Origin: Deltaproteobacteria bacterium
GTDB taxonomy: Bacteria > Desulfobacterota > DSM-4660 > Desulfatiglandales > HGW-15
Reading direction: 5' to 3'
Length of the DNA stretch: 8,391 nt
Assembly (NCBI GenBank): GCA_016929815.1
Contig: JAFGIC010000325.1
Span: 1-8,391, forward strand
This document shows, one piece after another, positions 1 to 5,892 of the stretch (positions are counted from its first letter, which is position 1; each line of letters opens with the position of its first letter). The notes under the pieces were generated by a model, which was not told where the DNA came from, made no database searches, and was given only the letters and a program-made list of their open reading frames with translations. Made by a program: the position numbers and the translations under genes.

Positions 1-43
1 CATAACCCGAAGGTCGTTGGTTCGAATCCAGCCCCCGCTACCA
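1..43 (+). tRNA. tRNA-fMet (initiator), 3' part only
   Basis: The window opens in the anticodon loop. CAT at 1-3 is the anticodon, followed by AA and the stem strand CCCGA (6-10). Next come a five-base variable loop (11-15), a T arm whose 5-bp stem is 16-20 with 28-32 around TTCGAAT, the acceptor strand CCCCGCT (33-39), A73 at 40 and an encoded CCA (41-43). CCC at 39-41 of the tRNA implies the three G:C pairs that mark bacterial initiator tRNAs, so this is read as fMet rather than elongator Met or the Ile CAT species. The 5' half lies outside the window, so that pairing is inferred. Base 72 is T rather than the A of the E. coli initiator. Confidence 0.9.
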
Positions 44-55
44 ATGATATCACAA

Positions 56-86
56 GGTTACAGGCTTTTGCTTGTAGCCTTTTTTT
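56..86 (+). terminator. Rho-independent terminator of the tRNA-fMet transcript
   Basis: GGTTACAGG (56-64) pairs with CTTGTAGCC (71-79) to give a 9-bp stem with two G-U pairs and a 6-base loop, followed directly by seven T (80-86). It begins 13 nt after the encoded CCA, as expected for an intrinsic terminator closing the tRNA unit. It also separates the tRNA from the element and greA downstream. Confidence 0.85.
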
Positions 87-102
87 CGTTGGCATATAAA
101 AG

Positions 103-130
103 AGGGACGTCCTTAAATAAGTAAATAACT
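103..130 (+). repeat. Left inverted repeat of the transposase element
   Basis: This end reads A, then the 17-base block shared with the right end (104-120), then GTAA (121-124, absent on the right), then ATAACT (125-130). The palindrome GGACGTCC lies at 105-112. The last T also begins the -35 box TTGACA, so the repeat and the promoter touch. Confidence 0.85.
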
Positions 131-158
131 TGACAGGCTAATCTACAGTTGCTATTAA
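130..158 (+). promoter_or_regulatory. Predicted sigma70-type promoter for the transposase
   Basis: A perfect -35 hexamer TTGACA (130-135) is followed after 17 bp by TATTAA (153-158), which matches four of six consensus positions. A start about seven bases past the -10 box falls on the A of the ATG at 165, and there is no Shine-Dalgarno sequence before that ATG. The transcript would therefore be leaderless or nearly so. The boxes are seen; activity and start site are inferred. Confidence 0.5.
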
Positions 159-164
159 ATATAT

Positions 165-1172
165 ATGCCAAGACAAGCTCGATTAGATGCGCCTGGCGTT
201 TTACACCATGTAATCATCAGGGGGATAGAACACCGGAAGATATTCAGGGATGATAAAGACAAGGACAACTTTATCGAACGCCTTGAAACCCTTCTGCCCA
301 AGGCACATATAAAATGTTATGCATGGGCTTTTTTATCAAATCATGCACATTTCCTGTTAAGGACAGGGGACATCTCCCTCTCAACATTAATGCAGAGGCT
401 GTTGACCGGTTATGTGGTAACATTCAACAAAAGGCATAACCGTCACGGACAGCTTTTTCAAAACCGCTATAAATCCATTATCTGCCAGGAAGACGCATAC
501 CTCAAGGAACTCGTAAGATATATCCACCTTAATCCGTTGAGAGCAAAAATCGTCTCATCAATAGCAGATCTTGAACGTTATCCATACTGCGGACATGGAG
601 TAGTATTAGGAAAACGGGATTGCGCATGGCAGGATACAGAATATGTATTGTCCTGTTTTGGAAAAACCAGGGGAAAAGCCAGTGATAAATATCTCTCCTA
701 CATGGAAGAAGGAATCGGACAGGGAAGGCGGCCTGAGCTGACTGGAGGAGGACTGGTTAGAAGCCTTGGCGGATGGGAAAAGGTTGCAGAGCTCAAACTA
801 AACGGCCAGGAACGAATCAAGGGGGATCAGAGGATATTAGGTGAAAGCGATTTTGTACAGGATATACTTAACCGGGCAGATGATAAATTTAACCGCTTTT
901 ATGAGCTGAAGACAAAAGGGTATAATCTGGAAAAGGTGGAGAAAAAGGCATGTGAAATATTCGGTATAGAGAATAAGGACCTCTTTTCCAGGAGCAGGAT
1001 AAAGGCGAGGGCAGATGCAAGAGGCCTTTATTGCTACTGGGCAACAAGAGAATTGGGGTATGCCTTGACGGAAGTGGCAAGACAACTAAATTTTACCACA
1101 TCGGGAATTGTTTATGCCGTTATGAGGGGAGAACGGCTATCAAAAGAGTTTGGCTATAGTTTAATAGATTGA
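165..1172 (+). CDS. IS200-like/REP-associated tyrosine transposase (Y1, HUH) with C-terminal DnaA-like HTH
   Basis: This 335-residue protein belongs to the single-strand Y1 transposases, which cut and rejoin DNA through a 5'-phosphotyrosine link. The N-terminal domain (about 1-135) opens with MPRQARLDAPGVLHHV, typical of the RAYT-like branch. It has the metal-binding HUH motif as SNHAHFLL (H60, H62), and the likely catalytic tyrosine is Y119 in RYIHLNPLRA, by comparison with Y115 of E. coli TnpA-REP. A conserved ILGESDF block lies near 224-230. The C-terminal part (about 279-325, ARADARGLYCYWATREL onward) resembles the DNA-binding domain IV of DnaA. The protein is about twice the length of minimal IS200 TnpA because of this extension. 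No ribosome-binding site precedes the ATG, but the MPRQAR start fits the family. Family assignment is firm; mobility is not shown. Confidence 0.93.
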   Translation: MPRQARLDAPGVLHHVIIRGIEHRKIFRDDKDKDNFIERLETLLPKAHIKCYAWAFLSNHAHFLLRTGDISLSTLMQRLLTGYVVTFNKRHNRHGQLFQNRYKSIICQEDAYLKELVRYIHLNPLRAKIVSSIADLERYPYCGHGVVLGKRDCAWQDTEYVLSCFGKTRGKASDKYLSYMEEGIGQGRRPELTGGGLVRSLGGWEKVAELKLNGQERIKGDQRILGESDFVQDILNRADDKFNRFYELKTKGYNLEKVEKKACEIFGIENKDLFSRSRIKARADARGLYCYWATRELGYALTEVARQLNFTTSGIVYAVMRGERLSKEFGYSLID

Positions 1173-1175
1173 ATT

Positions 1176-1199
1176 AGTTATTTATTTAAGGACGTCCCC
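1176..1199 (-). repeat. Right inverted repeat of the transposase element
   Basis: Read on the minus strand from 1199, this end gives GGGG, ACGTCC, TTAAATAA and ATAACT, and so matches the left end apart from the missing GTAA and the outermost base. The palindrome GGACGTCC is at 1190-1197. It begins 3 nt after the transposase stop codon and ends 23 nt before the greA start. Confidence 0.85.
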
Positions 1200-1222
1200 A
1201 TTAATAAAGGAGAGATACTGTC

Positions 1223-1690
1223 ATGGAAAGGATCCCTATTACAAGGGAAGGGCTTGAAAGGCTTAAAAAGGAACTGGAGCATATTAAAAAGGTTGAGAGG
1301 CCGGGGAATGTCCGGGCCATAGAAGAGGCGCGAGCCCACGGAGATCTCAGCGAAAACGCGGAATATCACGCGGCAAAGGAAAGGCAGTCATTTATTGAGG
1401 GCAGGATAGCTGAGCTTGAAAACGTAATAGGCAGGGCTGAAGTTATAGATATCGATAATAACGCTTCAGACAGAGTGGTGTTCGGAAAAACCGTCCTGAT
1501 ATGCAATATTGCTACGGATGAGGAGATAAGATATCAGCTTCTCGGACCCTACGAATCGGAGCCTGAAAAGGGCAGGATATCTGTGCATTCCCCCCTGGGT
1601 CAGGCATTGATCGGAAGAGAGGTGGGGGACGAGGTAAAGGTTAAGACCCCCGGAGGGGTACAGGAATTCGAGATACTGGAGATCATCTAG
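1223..1690 (+). CDS. greA: Transcription elongation factor GreA
   Basis: GreA enters the secondary channel of RNA polymerase and stimulates cleavage of backtracked transcripts. The protein has 155 residues (E. coli 158). The N-terminal coiled coil (about 1-75) carries the family signature EARAHGDLSENAEYHAAKE, with the acidic tip residues D41 and E44 in place. The C-terminal FKBP-like domain (about 80-155) includes the usual SPLGQALIGREVGDEV segment. The ATG is set by a strong AAAGGAGAG (1206-1214), eight bases upstream. It is first in a three-gene operon; its stop overlaps the next start by one base (TAGTG). The transposase element ends only 23 nt before the ATG, so the native promoter has been moved away or replaced by one in the element. 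Confidence 0.97.
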   Translation: MERIPITREGLERLKKELEHIKKVERPGNVRAIEEARAHGDLSENAEYHAAKERQSFIEGRIAELENVIGRAEVIDIDNNASDRVVFGKTVLICNIATDEEIRYQLLGPYESEPEKGRISVHSPLGQALIGREVGDEVKVKTPGGVQEFEILEII

Positions 1691-2175
1691 TGAAGCTATT
1701 CATTCATGGCCTTGAGAGCAGCAACCAGGGGAAAAAGGCCGTCTATTTCAAGGAGCACTTCCCTGACATGGTGATACCCAATTTCACTGGGGATCTGCCC
1801 GAGAGGATGGACAAACTAAAAAGGATACTTGAAGGAAAAACCGGCATTATAATGGCGGGTTCGAGTTACGGGGGCCTTATGGCATCCCTCTTTGCCATGG
1901 AGTATCCGACCAGGGTCCAACGGCTCATACTCCTTGCCCCTGCGATCAACTTCATAGAGACAAGCGGGTACAGGACAAAGAAACTCACCGTTCCCACTTG
2001 GGTCTTTCACGGCATAAAGGACGATGTCATCCCACTCAGGGCCGTGGAGGAGGCTTCTGACAAATATTTCACAAACCCTGTCTTCAGCTTGGTGGATGAC
2101 GACCATTTCCTGTCCAGGACCTTTGATACTATTGACTGGCCCATGCTTTTACTGGAAGGAGATAAAAATACATAA
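1690..2175 (+). CDS. Small alpha/beta-hydrolase (YqiA-like esterase fold)
   Basis: This is a 161-residue, probably cytoplasmic, minimal alpha/beta hydrolase without a cap domain or signal peptide. It starts MKLFIHGLESS, where the HG segment is the usual oxyanion-loop strand. The nucleophile elbow is GSSYGG with S59, the probable acid is D111 in HGIKDDVIP, and the histidine is H139 in DDDHF, so the whole triad is present. The size and N-terminus recall YqiA/UPF0227 esterases, but the substrate cannot be read from the sequence. Translation starts at GTG (1690-1692), whose first base is the last base of the greA TAG, so it is likely coupled to greA. Its TAA overlaps the next ATG by one base. An esterase or thioesterase role is the best guess. 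Confidence 0.82.
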   Translation: MKLFIHGLESSNQGKKAVYFKEHFPDMVIPNFTGDLPERMDKLKRILEGKTGIIMAGSSYGGLMASLFAMEYPTRVQRLILLAPAINFIETSGYRTKKLTVPTWVFHGIKDDVIPLRAVEEASDKYFTNPVFSLVDDDHFLSRTFDTIDWPMLLLEGDKNT

Positions 2176-3227
2176 TGTTTGAACAGGGAGTTATAAGACC
2201 GCCGAGCGAGGCCTCAAGCCTGTTTGTCAGGGCTACCCGCAACTGCCCCTGGAACAGGTGTCATATGTGCCCTGCATTTAAGGGGACAAAATTTTCCAGG
2301 AGATCTGTCGAAGAAGTAAAGAAGGATATCGACATGATGGCGGATTACTATTCCCGAAACAGGGACGTTTTCACCTCCGCCTTTCTTCAGGATGCCGATT
2401 CCTTGATATTGCCTGCAAATGAGCTGGTTGAGATAATCACCTATATTAAGAAAAGATTCCCCGGGATCAATAGAATAACGACCTATGCCAGGGCGACATC
2501 CATGAAAAGGAAGACACCCGATGACTATAGACAGCTCAAGGAGGCGGGTCTATCAAGGATACATACGGGAATGGAGAGCGGCTCATTAAATGTGCTGAAA
2601 CTTATTCAAAAAGGCATTACACCGGAAGATATCCTTGAAGGAGGCATAAGGGTCATGGAATCAGGGATCTCCCTTTCAGAATATATCATGCCCGGAGTAG
2701 GCGGTAAAGGGCTCAGCAGGGAACACGCCATTGAGACCGCAAAGCTTCTTAACATAATAAAACCGGACTTCATAAGGGTCCGAACCTTTGCCGTTCATCC
2801 CATGTCGCCCATGCAAAAAATGATTGATGACGGATCCTTTGATCCCATGAACGATGAAGAGGTGGTTAAGGAAATACGTATGCTGCTTGAAAACCTGGAC
2901 GAGATGCCCGCCCATTTCCGCAGCGGTGATTTCAGCCTCAACCTGCTTATGCAGGTGGATGGGCGCCTTGATACGGACAAAAAGACCATGATCAATGAGA
3001 TAGACAAATATCTCGCCCTGACGGATGAACAGAAGCTTGCCTTTTCTCTTATACAACGCTCATACCCCGGCATGAGGTCTGTTGAAGTGGTGTTGAGTGA
3101 AGGGGTGATGGATAAGATGAGAAAGGAGATCAAAAGGTTGGAAAAGGATGAAGGCGATCTCCAGGGCTATATTAGGATGCTCATGTCCTATCAGATTCCT
3201 CAACCGCAGACAGACCACTGGACCTAG
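2175..3227 (+). CDS. Radical SAM protein with CX4CX2C cluster motif
   Basis: This 350-residue protein has a radical SAM core. The 4Fe-4S ligands are C24, C29 and C32 in RNCPWNRCHMCPAFKG, a CX4CX2C spacing instead of the canonical CX3CX2C. Downstream are QDADSL (72-77), a barrel strand with RITTYARATS (about 100-109), and GMESGS (132-137), which corresponds to the SAM-binding GxESG-type motif of Elp3/MiaB-like enzymes. YIMPGVGGKG (170-179) continues the barrel. Residues from about 220 to 350 are helical and charged with no recognised domain. No extra cluster motif, TRAM domain or B12-binding domain is seen. Similar stand-alone proteins beginning with CPWNRC are familiar to me from anaerobic bacteria, but their reaction is unknown. 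It is the last gene of the greA operon, starting at TAATG. Confidence 0.88.
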   Translation: MFEQGVIRPPSEASSLFVRATRNCPWNRCHMCPAFKGTKFSRRSVEEVKKDIDMMADYYSRNRDVFTSAFLQDADSLILPANELVEIITYIKKRFPGINRITTYARATSMKRKTPDDYRQLKEAGLSRIHTGMESGSLNVLKLIQKGITPEDILEGGIRVMESGISLSEYIMPGVGGKGLSREHAIETAKLLNIIKPDFIRVRTFAVHPMSPMQKMIDDGSFDPMNDEEVVKEIRMLLENLDEMPAHFRSGDFSLNLLMQVDGRLDTDKKTMINEIDKYLALTDEQKLAFSLIQRSYPGMRSVEVVLSEGVMDKMRKEIKRLEKDEGDLQGYIRMLMSYQIPQPQTDHWT

Positions 3228-3290
3228 TACGTGTTTATTCAATTCATAGTGCCGCCCGGGGTTTGACCCTAAAATCAGGCGAGTCGTCAT

Positions 3291-3363
3291 CCTCCCCTCC
3301 TCCCCCAAACAGGGGGAGGAAGGCAAGGGATCTTTCCCTAATAAGCAAGCGGGGGGCGCCCCC
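3291..3363. repeat. GC-rich inverted repeats in the convergent intergenic gap
   Basis: The 143-bp gap between the convergent radical SAM and baeR genes (3228-3370) holds three dyads in a row. The largest pairs TCCTCCCCC (3298-3306) with GGGGGAGGA (3312-3320) around AAACA. A short one pairs AGGGA (3326-3330) with TCCCT (3335-3339). The third, GGGGGCGCCCCC (3352-3363), is a perfect 12-bp palindrome. No T-run follows on either strand, so these are not standard intrinsic terminators, although they lie where a two-way stop is needed. The C-rich/G-rich hairpin has the look of a dispersed extragenic palindrome. Positions 3228-3290 show nothing clear. Confidence 0.55.
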
Positions 3364-3370
3364 GGAAAAT

Positions 3371-4078
3371 TTATTCAGCAGTGGCGCTGCTTGCCTGAGG
3401 CACACTGAATGAATATCCTATCCCGTAAACAGTCTGAATAATCTTATTCCCGGGAAGGACCTCATCAATCTTTTTACGTAGGTTTTTAATATGACTGTCG
3501 ATTGTCCGGTCATAACCGTCAAAGTCATATCCCTGGATCTTTGAAACAAGATCACTGCGCGTAAAAACACGGCCCGGTCGTGATATAAGGACCTTCAGCA
3601 ATTCAAATTCATTGGGCGTCAGGCGCAGATCAGCTTCTCCCGCTGTCGCCTTGTGGCTTTCGGGATTGATCGTGATGGGCCCTGCAACCAGTTTTTCTTC
3701 TGCCGGCTCAGGGTTGCTTCTCCTAAGGACTGCCTTTATACGGGCAACAACCTCTCTCGGACTAAAGGGCTTGCATATATAATCGTCAGCCCCGAGTTCC
3801 AGGCCCAGCAATCTGTCAATCTCTTCCACCTTGGCCGTAAGCATGAGTATAGGCACCTTTGAAAAGGCCCTGATCTCTCTGCATACCGTCATGCCGTCCT
3901 TGCCCGGAAGCATGATATCCAGCAGGATGGCATCCGGGGGATTGATCCTCACCTCGGAGATGACAGTATCTCCTCTTTTTAATATCGACACATTGAAATT
4001 CGCCTGCTCCAGGTAATCACTCAAAAGCTCGGCTATCTTTTTATCATCTTCAACAATTAATATCTTTCTTTTCCCCAT
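3371..4078 (-). CDS. baeR: Response regulator, OmpR/PhoB family, BaeR-like
   Basis: This 235-residue DNA-binding response regulator has a receiver domain (about 5-118) with the acidic pocket E10, D11, D12, phospho-acceptor D54 in LLDIMLPG, T81 and K103. A winged-helix domain follows (about 150-226), with RLTPNEFELLKVL and the recognition region DRTIDSHIKNLRKKI. Several stretches match E. coli BaeR as I remember it: EEIDRLLGLE, GADDYICKP, SPREVVARIK and TVYGIGY. BaeR controls envelope-stress and efflux genes in enterobacteria; the regulon here is unknown. The start is supported by AAAGGAAG a few bases upstream of the ATG. It is the second gene of the pair, 34 nt after baeS. Confidence 0.92.
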   Translation of the reverse strand: MGKRKILIVEDDKKIAELLSDYLEQANFNVSILKRGDTVISEVRINPPDAILLDIMLPGKDGMTVCREIRAFSKVPILMLTAKVEEIDRLLGLELGADDYICKPFSPREVVARIKAVLRRSNPEPAEEKLVAGPITINPESHKATAGEADLRLTPNEFELLKVLISRPGRVFTRSDLVSKIQGYDFDGYDRTIDSHIKNLRKKIDEVLPGNKIIQTVYGIGYSFSVPQASSATAE

Positions 4079-4112
4079 ATTTTTACTTCCTTTTATTTAA
4101 TGTTAAATGTTA

Positions 4113-5567
4113 TCAGGCAGCCAAAGGAAGGGTTACCTCAATCTCAAGCCCCCCTTCATCGCCGTTTCGCGCCTTTATTGCGCCGTGGTGCAGTTCAGCA
4201 ATCGTCTTGCATATTGCCAGTCCCAGCCCGCTCCCCCCTGTTGAACGGCTGCGGGACGAATCAGCCCTGTACAGCCTCTCAAAAAGCCTGGGCAGGGAAT
4301 CTTCGGGGACCCCGGGTCCCGTATCCTCAAAGATCAGGGATATGCTGTCTTTCGTATTTGTCTGTCTGATAATCAGCCGACCCGGTTTTTCCGCATGTAT
4401 AAGCGCGTTTTCAATAATGTTTGAAAAGAGCTGTACAAGTCGCATGGGATCCCCAAGCACCGTCAGTTCATCGCTCCTTGGTTTAAGACTGACCTCCAGT
4501 GACATCTCGCTGTTTTCGATCCTGTTTTTAAAATGATAGATGACTTCATTGAGTACGGATATGGGTTTCACAGACACCATCTTCATTGAAATGGCGCCTG
4601 CCTCCGCAAGAGAAAGGGTGTGAAGGTCGTTAACTAGTTTTTCAAGGTGTTTTGCCTCATCGCATAGAGACCTTAAGGACTTCTCGTCGGCCTTTCGCAC
4701 CCCGTCCTGGATGGCCTCTATCTCCCCTATCAGGACTGACAGAGGTGTGCGCAACTCATGGGAGATGTCTGAAAGCCAGCGCAGTTGATTCTGTTCATAG
4801 TCATCCATCTTTTTGGCCATGAAATTAAACCTTTCGGCAAGGTCCCCGAGTTCGTCCGAAGATTGAACATTGATGCGGACATCAAAATTCCTCTGGGTCA
4901 GGGCCTTTGTTGCATCGGCAAGAAGCCTGATGGGTCTCAGGAGATGTCTCGAAAATATCAGGGCAAAAAATGAGGATGCCAGAAGGACAATGCCGCCGGT
5001 GATGAATATTATCATTGACTGTTTCCGCAGGTATGCCTGGTCAAGAGTATCGGATCCTTTCATATAGGATCTGAGCCCTACCCACCCCACGGTAGCGTCG
5101 TCCACGATAACCGGGATGATGTCACAATTATCAATAGTACCTTCGGGATTTCCCGTGATCCGCCTTTTGTTGGAGTCAAACAAAATCAGGCGCGGACCAA
5201 GGGCCTGAGGATCCCATATGGGCATTGGAGGCACACGATCCATGCTGATCGGCCTCATGGTTATGCTTGGCTCCAATGGCGGTCTTCCCTCCTGGGAAGG
5301 CATTACCAGATCTACCTTGGATGATCCCGAGTTAAGAAAGGACCTCCACAGATCTGGATTTTGATTTAAAATATCCCAGCCGTTATTTTCGACATAAAAT
5401 TCCGCCACTGCGTCCGCAAGGTATTCAAGCTTTTTCAGATCCTTCTGCTGTGAGTACCTCTCAAAATACCTGTTTGACACCCTTACCGCAATTACTATCA
5501 ACAATGAACTGGTAACCGTTACCAGCAAAAAGGTGACAAAGATTTTTACGGATAGATTTAACTTCAT
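4113..5567 (-). CDS. baeS: Sensor histidine kinase, BaeS-like
   Basis: This 484-residue inner-membrane kinase is the cognate partner of the BaeR-like regulator. TM1 is about residues 8-29 and TM2 about 184-206, enclosing a periplasmic sensor of about 150 residues. HAMP follows (about 207-259), then the dimerisation helix with H270 in SDISHELRTP. The ATPase domain has an N box with N383 and N387, G1 DTGPGV (415-420), LFERLYRAD (429-437) and G2 GGSGLGLAIC (444-453). GEIEAIQDGVRK after the histidine and the periplasmic pattern NNGWDILNQNPDLW match E. coli BaeS closely, so both sensor and kinase regions are BaeS-type. The ATG has no good Shine-Dalgarno sequence, but the membrane helix begins soon after it and no better start was found. 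Transcription probably begins in the AT-rich region upstream. Confidence 0.92.
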   Translation of the reverse strand: MKLNLSVKIFVTFLLVTVTSSLLIVIAVRVSNRYFERYSQQKDLKKLEYLADAVAEFYVENNGWDILNQNPDLWRSFLNSGSSKVDLVMPSQEGRPPLEPSITMRPISMDRVPPMPIWDPQALGPRLILFDSNKRRITGNPEGTIDNCDIIPVIVDDATVGWVGLRSYMKGSDTLDQAYLRKQSMIIFITGGIVLLASSFFALIFSRHLLRPIRLLADATKALTQRNFDVRINVQSSDELGDLAERFNFMAKKMDDYEQNQLRWLSDISHELRTPLSVLIGEIEAIQDGVRKADEKSLRSLCDEAKHLEKLVNDLHTLSLAEAGAISMKMVSVKPISVLNEVIYHFKNRIENSEMSLEVSLKPRSDELTVLGDPMRLVQLFSNIIENALIHAEKPGRLIIRQTNTKDSISLIFEDTGPGVPEDSLPRLFERLYRADSSRSRSTGGSGLGLAICKTIAELHHGAIKARNGDEGGLEIEVTLPLAA

Positions 5568-5600
5568 ATCTATTTAGTCATTAATTATTTGAAATCTTTT

Positions 5601-5635
5601 TTTATATTTTTATCAGATTAAATTAATATGGTAAA
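5601..5635 (-). promoter_or_regulatory. Possible promoter of the baeS-baeR operon
   Basis: In the AT-rich leader of baeS, the minus strand shows TTTACC (5635-5630) 17 bp before TAAAAA (5612-5607), and a better -10 match TATAAA at 5606-5601 with no matching -35 box. A weak -35 element suits a promoter switched on by an OmpR-family activator. The region is so AT-rich that chance matches are likely. Confidence 0.25.
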
Positions 5636-5665
5636 GCTTATTTACATATTTCCATGATTATTTAC

Positions 5666-5687
5666 TTTATTCATAATTTATTCATAA
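5666..5687 (-). promoter_or_regulatory. Tandem 11-bp repeat, candidate response-regulator operator
   Basis: Two perfect head-to-tail copies of an 11-base unit, TTTATTCATAA on the plus strand (5666-5676 and 5677-5687), lie about 100 bp upstream of the baeS start and just past the end of the YcaR-like gene. Two direct repeats one helical turn apart are the normal layout of OmpR/PhoB-family sites, where two regulator monomers bind side by side. The adjacent BaeR-like protein is the obvious candidate, giving autoregulation. The repeat is seen; the function is inferred. Confidence 0.45.
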
Positions 5688-5724
5688 TCATCCAATTGTG
5701 ATGATGAAAGATCCACTCATATTG

Positions 5725-5892
5725 TCAGAACTTTTTTGCCTCATCAATCAGCATAACGGGTATATTATCCCTGATCTCATATATCAGCCGACAGTTTTCA
5801 CATATCAGCCCGTCTTCCTTATCGTTAAGTCGGATCTTTCCCTTGCATTTCGGGCACACAAGAATATCCAGCAATTCCTTGCTTATCGTCAT
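5725..5892 (-). CDS. ycaR: Trm112/YcaR-family zinc-ribbon protein (UPF0434)
   Basis: I translated this 55-residue frame directly. It starts MTISKELLDILVCPKCKGKI and ends IPVMLIDEAKKF. Two CXXC knuckles (C13/C16 in CPKC, C31/C34 in CENC) form a zinc ribbon, and LLDILVCP plus the NIPVMLIDEA tail are Trm112/YcaR signatures. E. coli YcaR, as I recall it, has lost the second pair, so this copy keeps the fuller metal site. Trm112 proteins of eukaryotes and archaea activate methyltransferases; the bacterial role is not established. Its ATG overlaps the lpxK stop (ATGA), and GGAGAG lies just upstream. The same pairing with lpxK is seen in E. coli and other Gram-negatives. It is the last gene of the waaA-lpxK unit; no terminator follows. 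Confidence 0.9.
   Translation of the reverse strand: MTISKELLDILVCPKCKGKIRLNDKEDGLICENCRLIYEIRDNIPVMLIDEAKKF

Larger units (their letters stand above)
103..1199 (+). mobile_element. Single-gene Y1/HUH transposase element with inverted-repeat ends
   Basis: The unit of about 1.1 kb contains one transposase gene (165-1172) and is bounded by inverted copies of one sequence. The left end (103-130) and right end (1176-1199) share a 17-base block, GGGACGTCCTTAAATAA, followed by ATAACT. The left copy has four extra bases (GTAA) between the two parts. Each end carries the 8-bp palindrome GGACGTCC. The stop codon is 3 nt from the right repeat, so almost nothing but the gene lies inside. No convincing target duplication is seen, consistent with Y1 enzymes, which usually make none. 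The exact outer boundaries are inferred from where the repeat similarity ends. The open frame is intact, so the element may still be active, or it may be a domesticated RAYT-like gene. Confidence 0.75.

Noticed and set aside
93..1210. Possible target-site duplication: CATATAAAAG on the left and CATTAATAAAG on the right of the element
   Set aside because: The similarity is imperfect, AT-rich and partly inside the right border. Y1 transposases do not normally make duplications.
3298..3320. Hairpin as a Rho-independent terminator
   Set aside because: The stem is strong, but no run of T follows on either strand, so it is listed only as an inverted repeat.
2676..3326. Overlapping minus-strand open frames opposite the radical SAM gene
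   Set aside because: They overlap each other and the conserved plus-strand gene, with no start signal or family resemblance.
5666..5687. CRISPR-like or minisatellite reading of the tandem repeat
   Set aside because: There are only two copies with no spacers; an operator is a better explanation.
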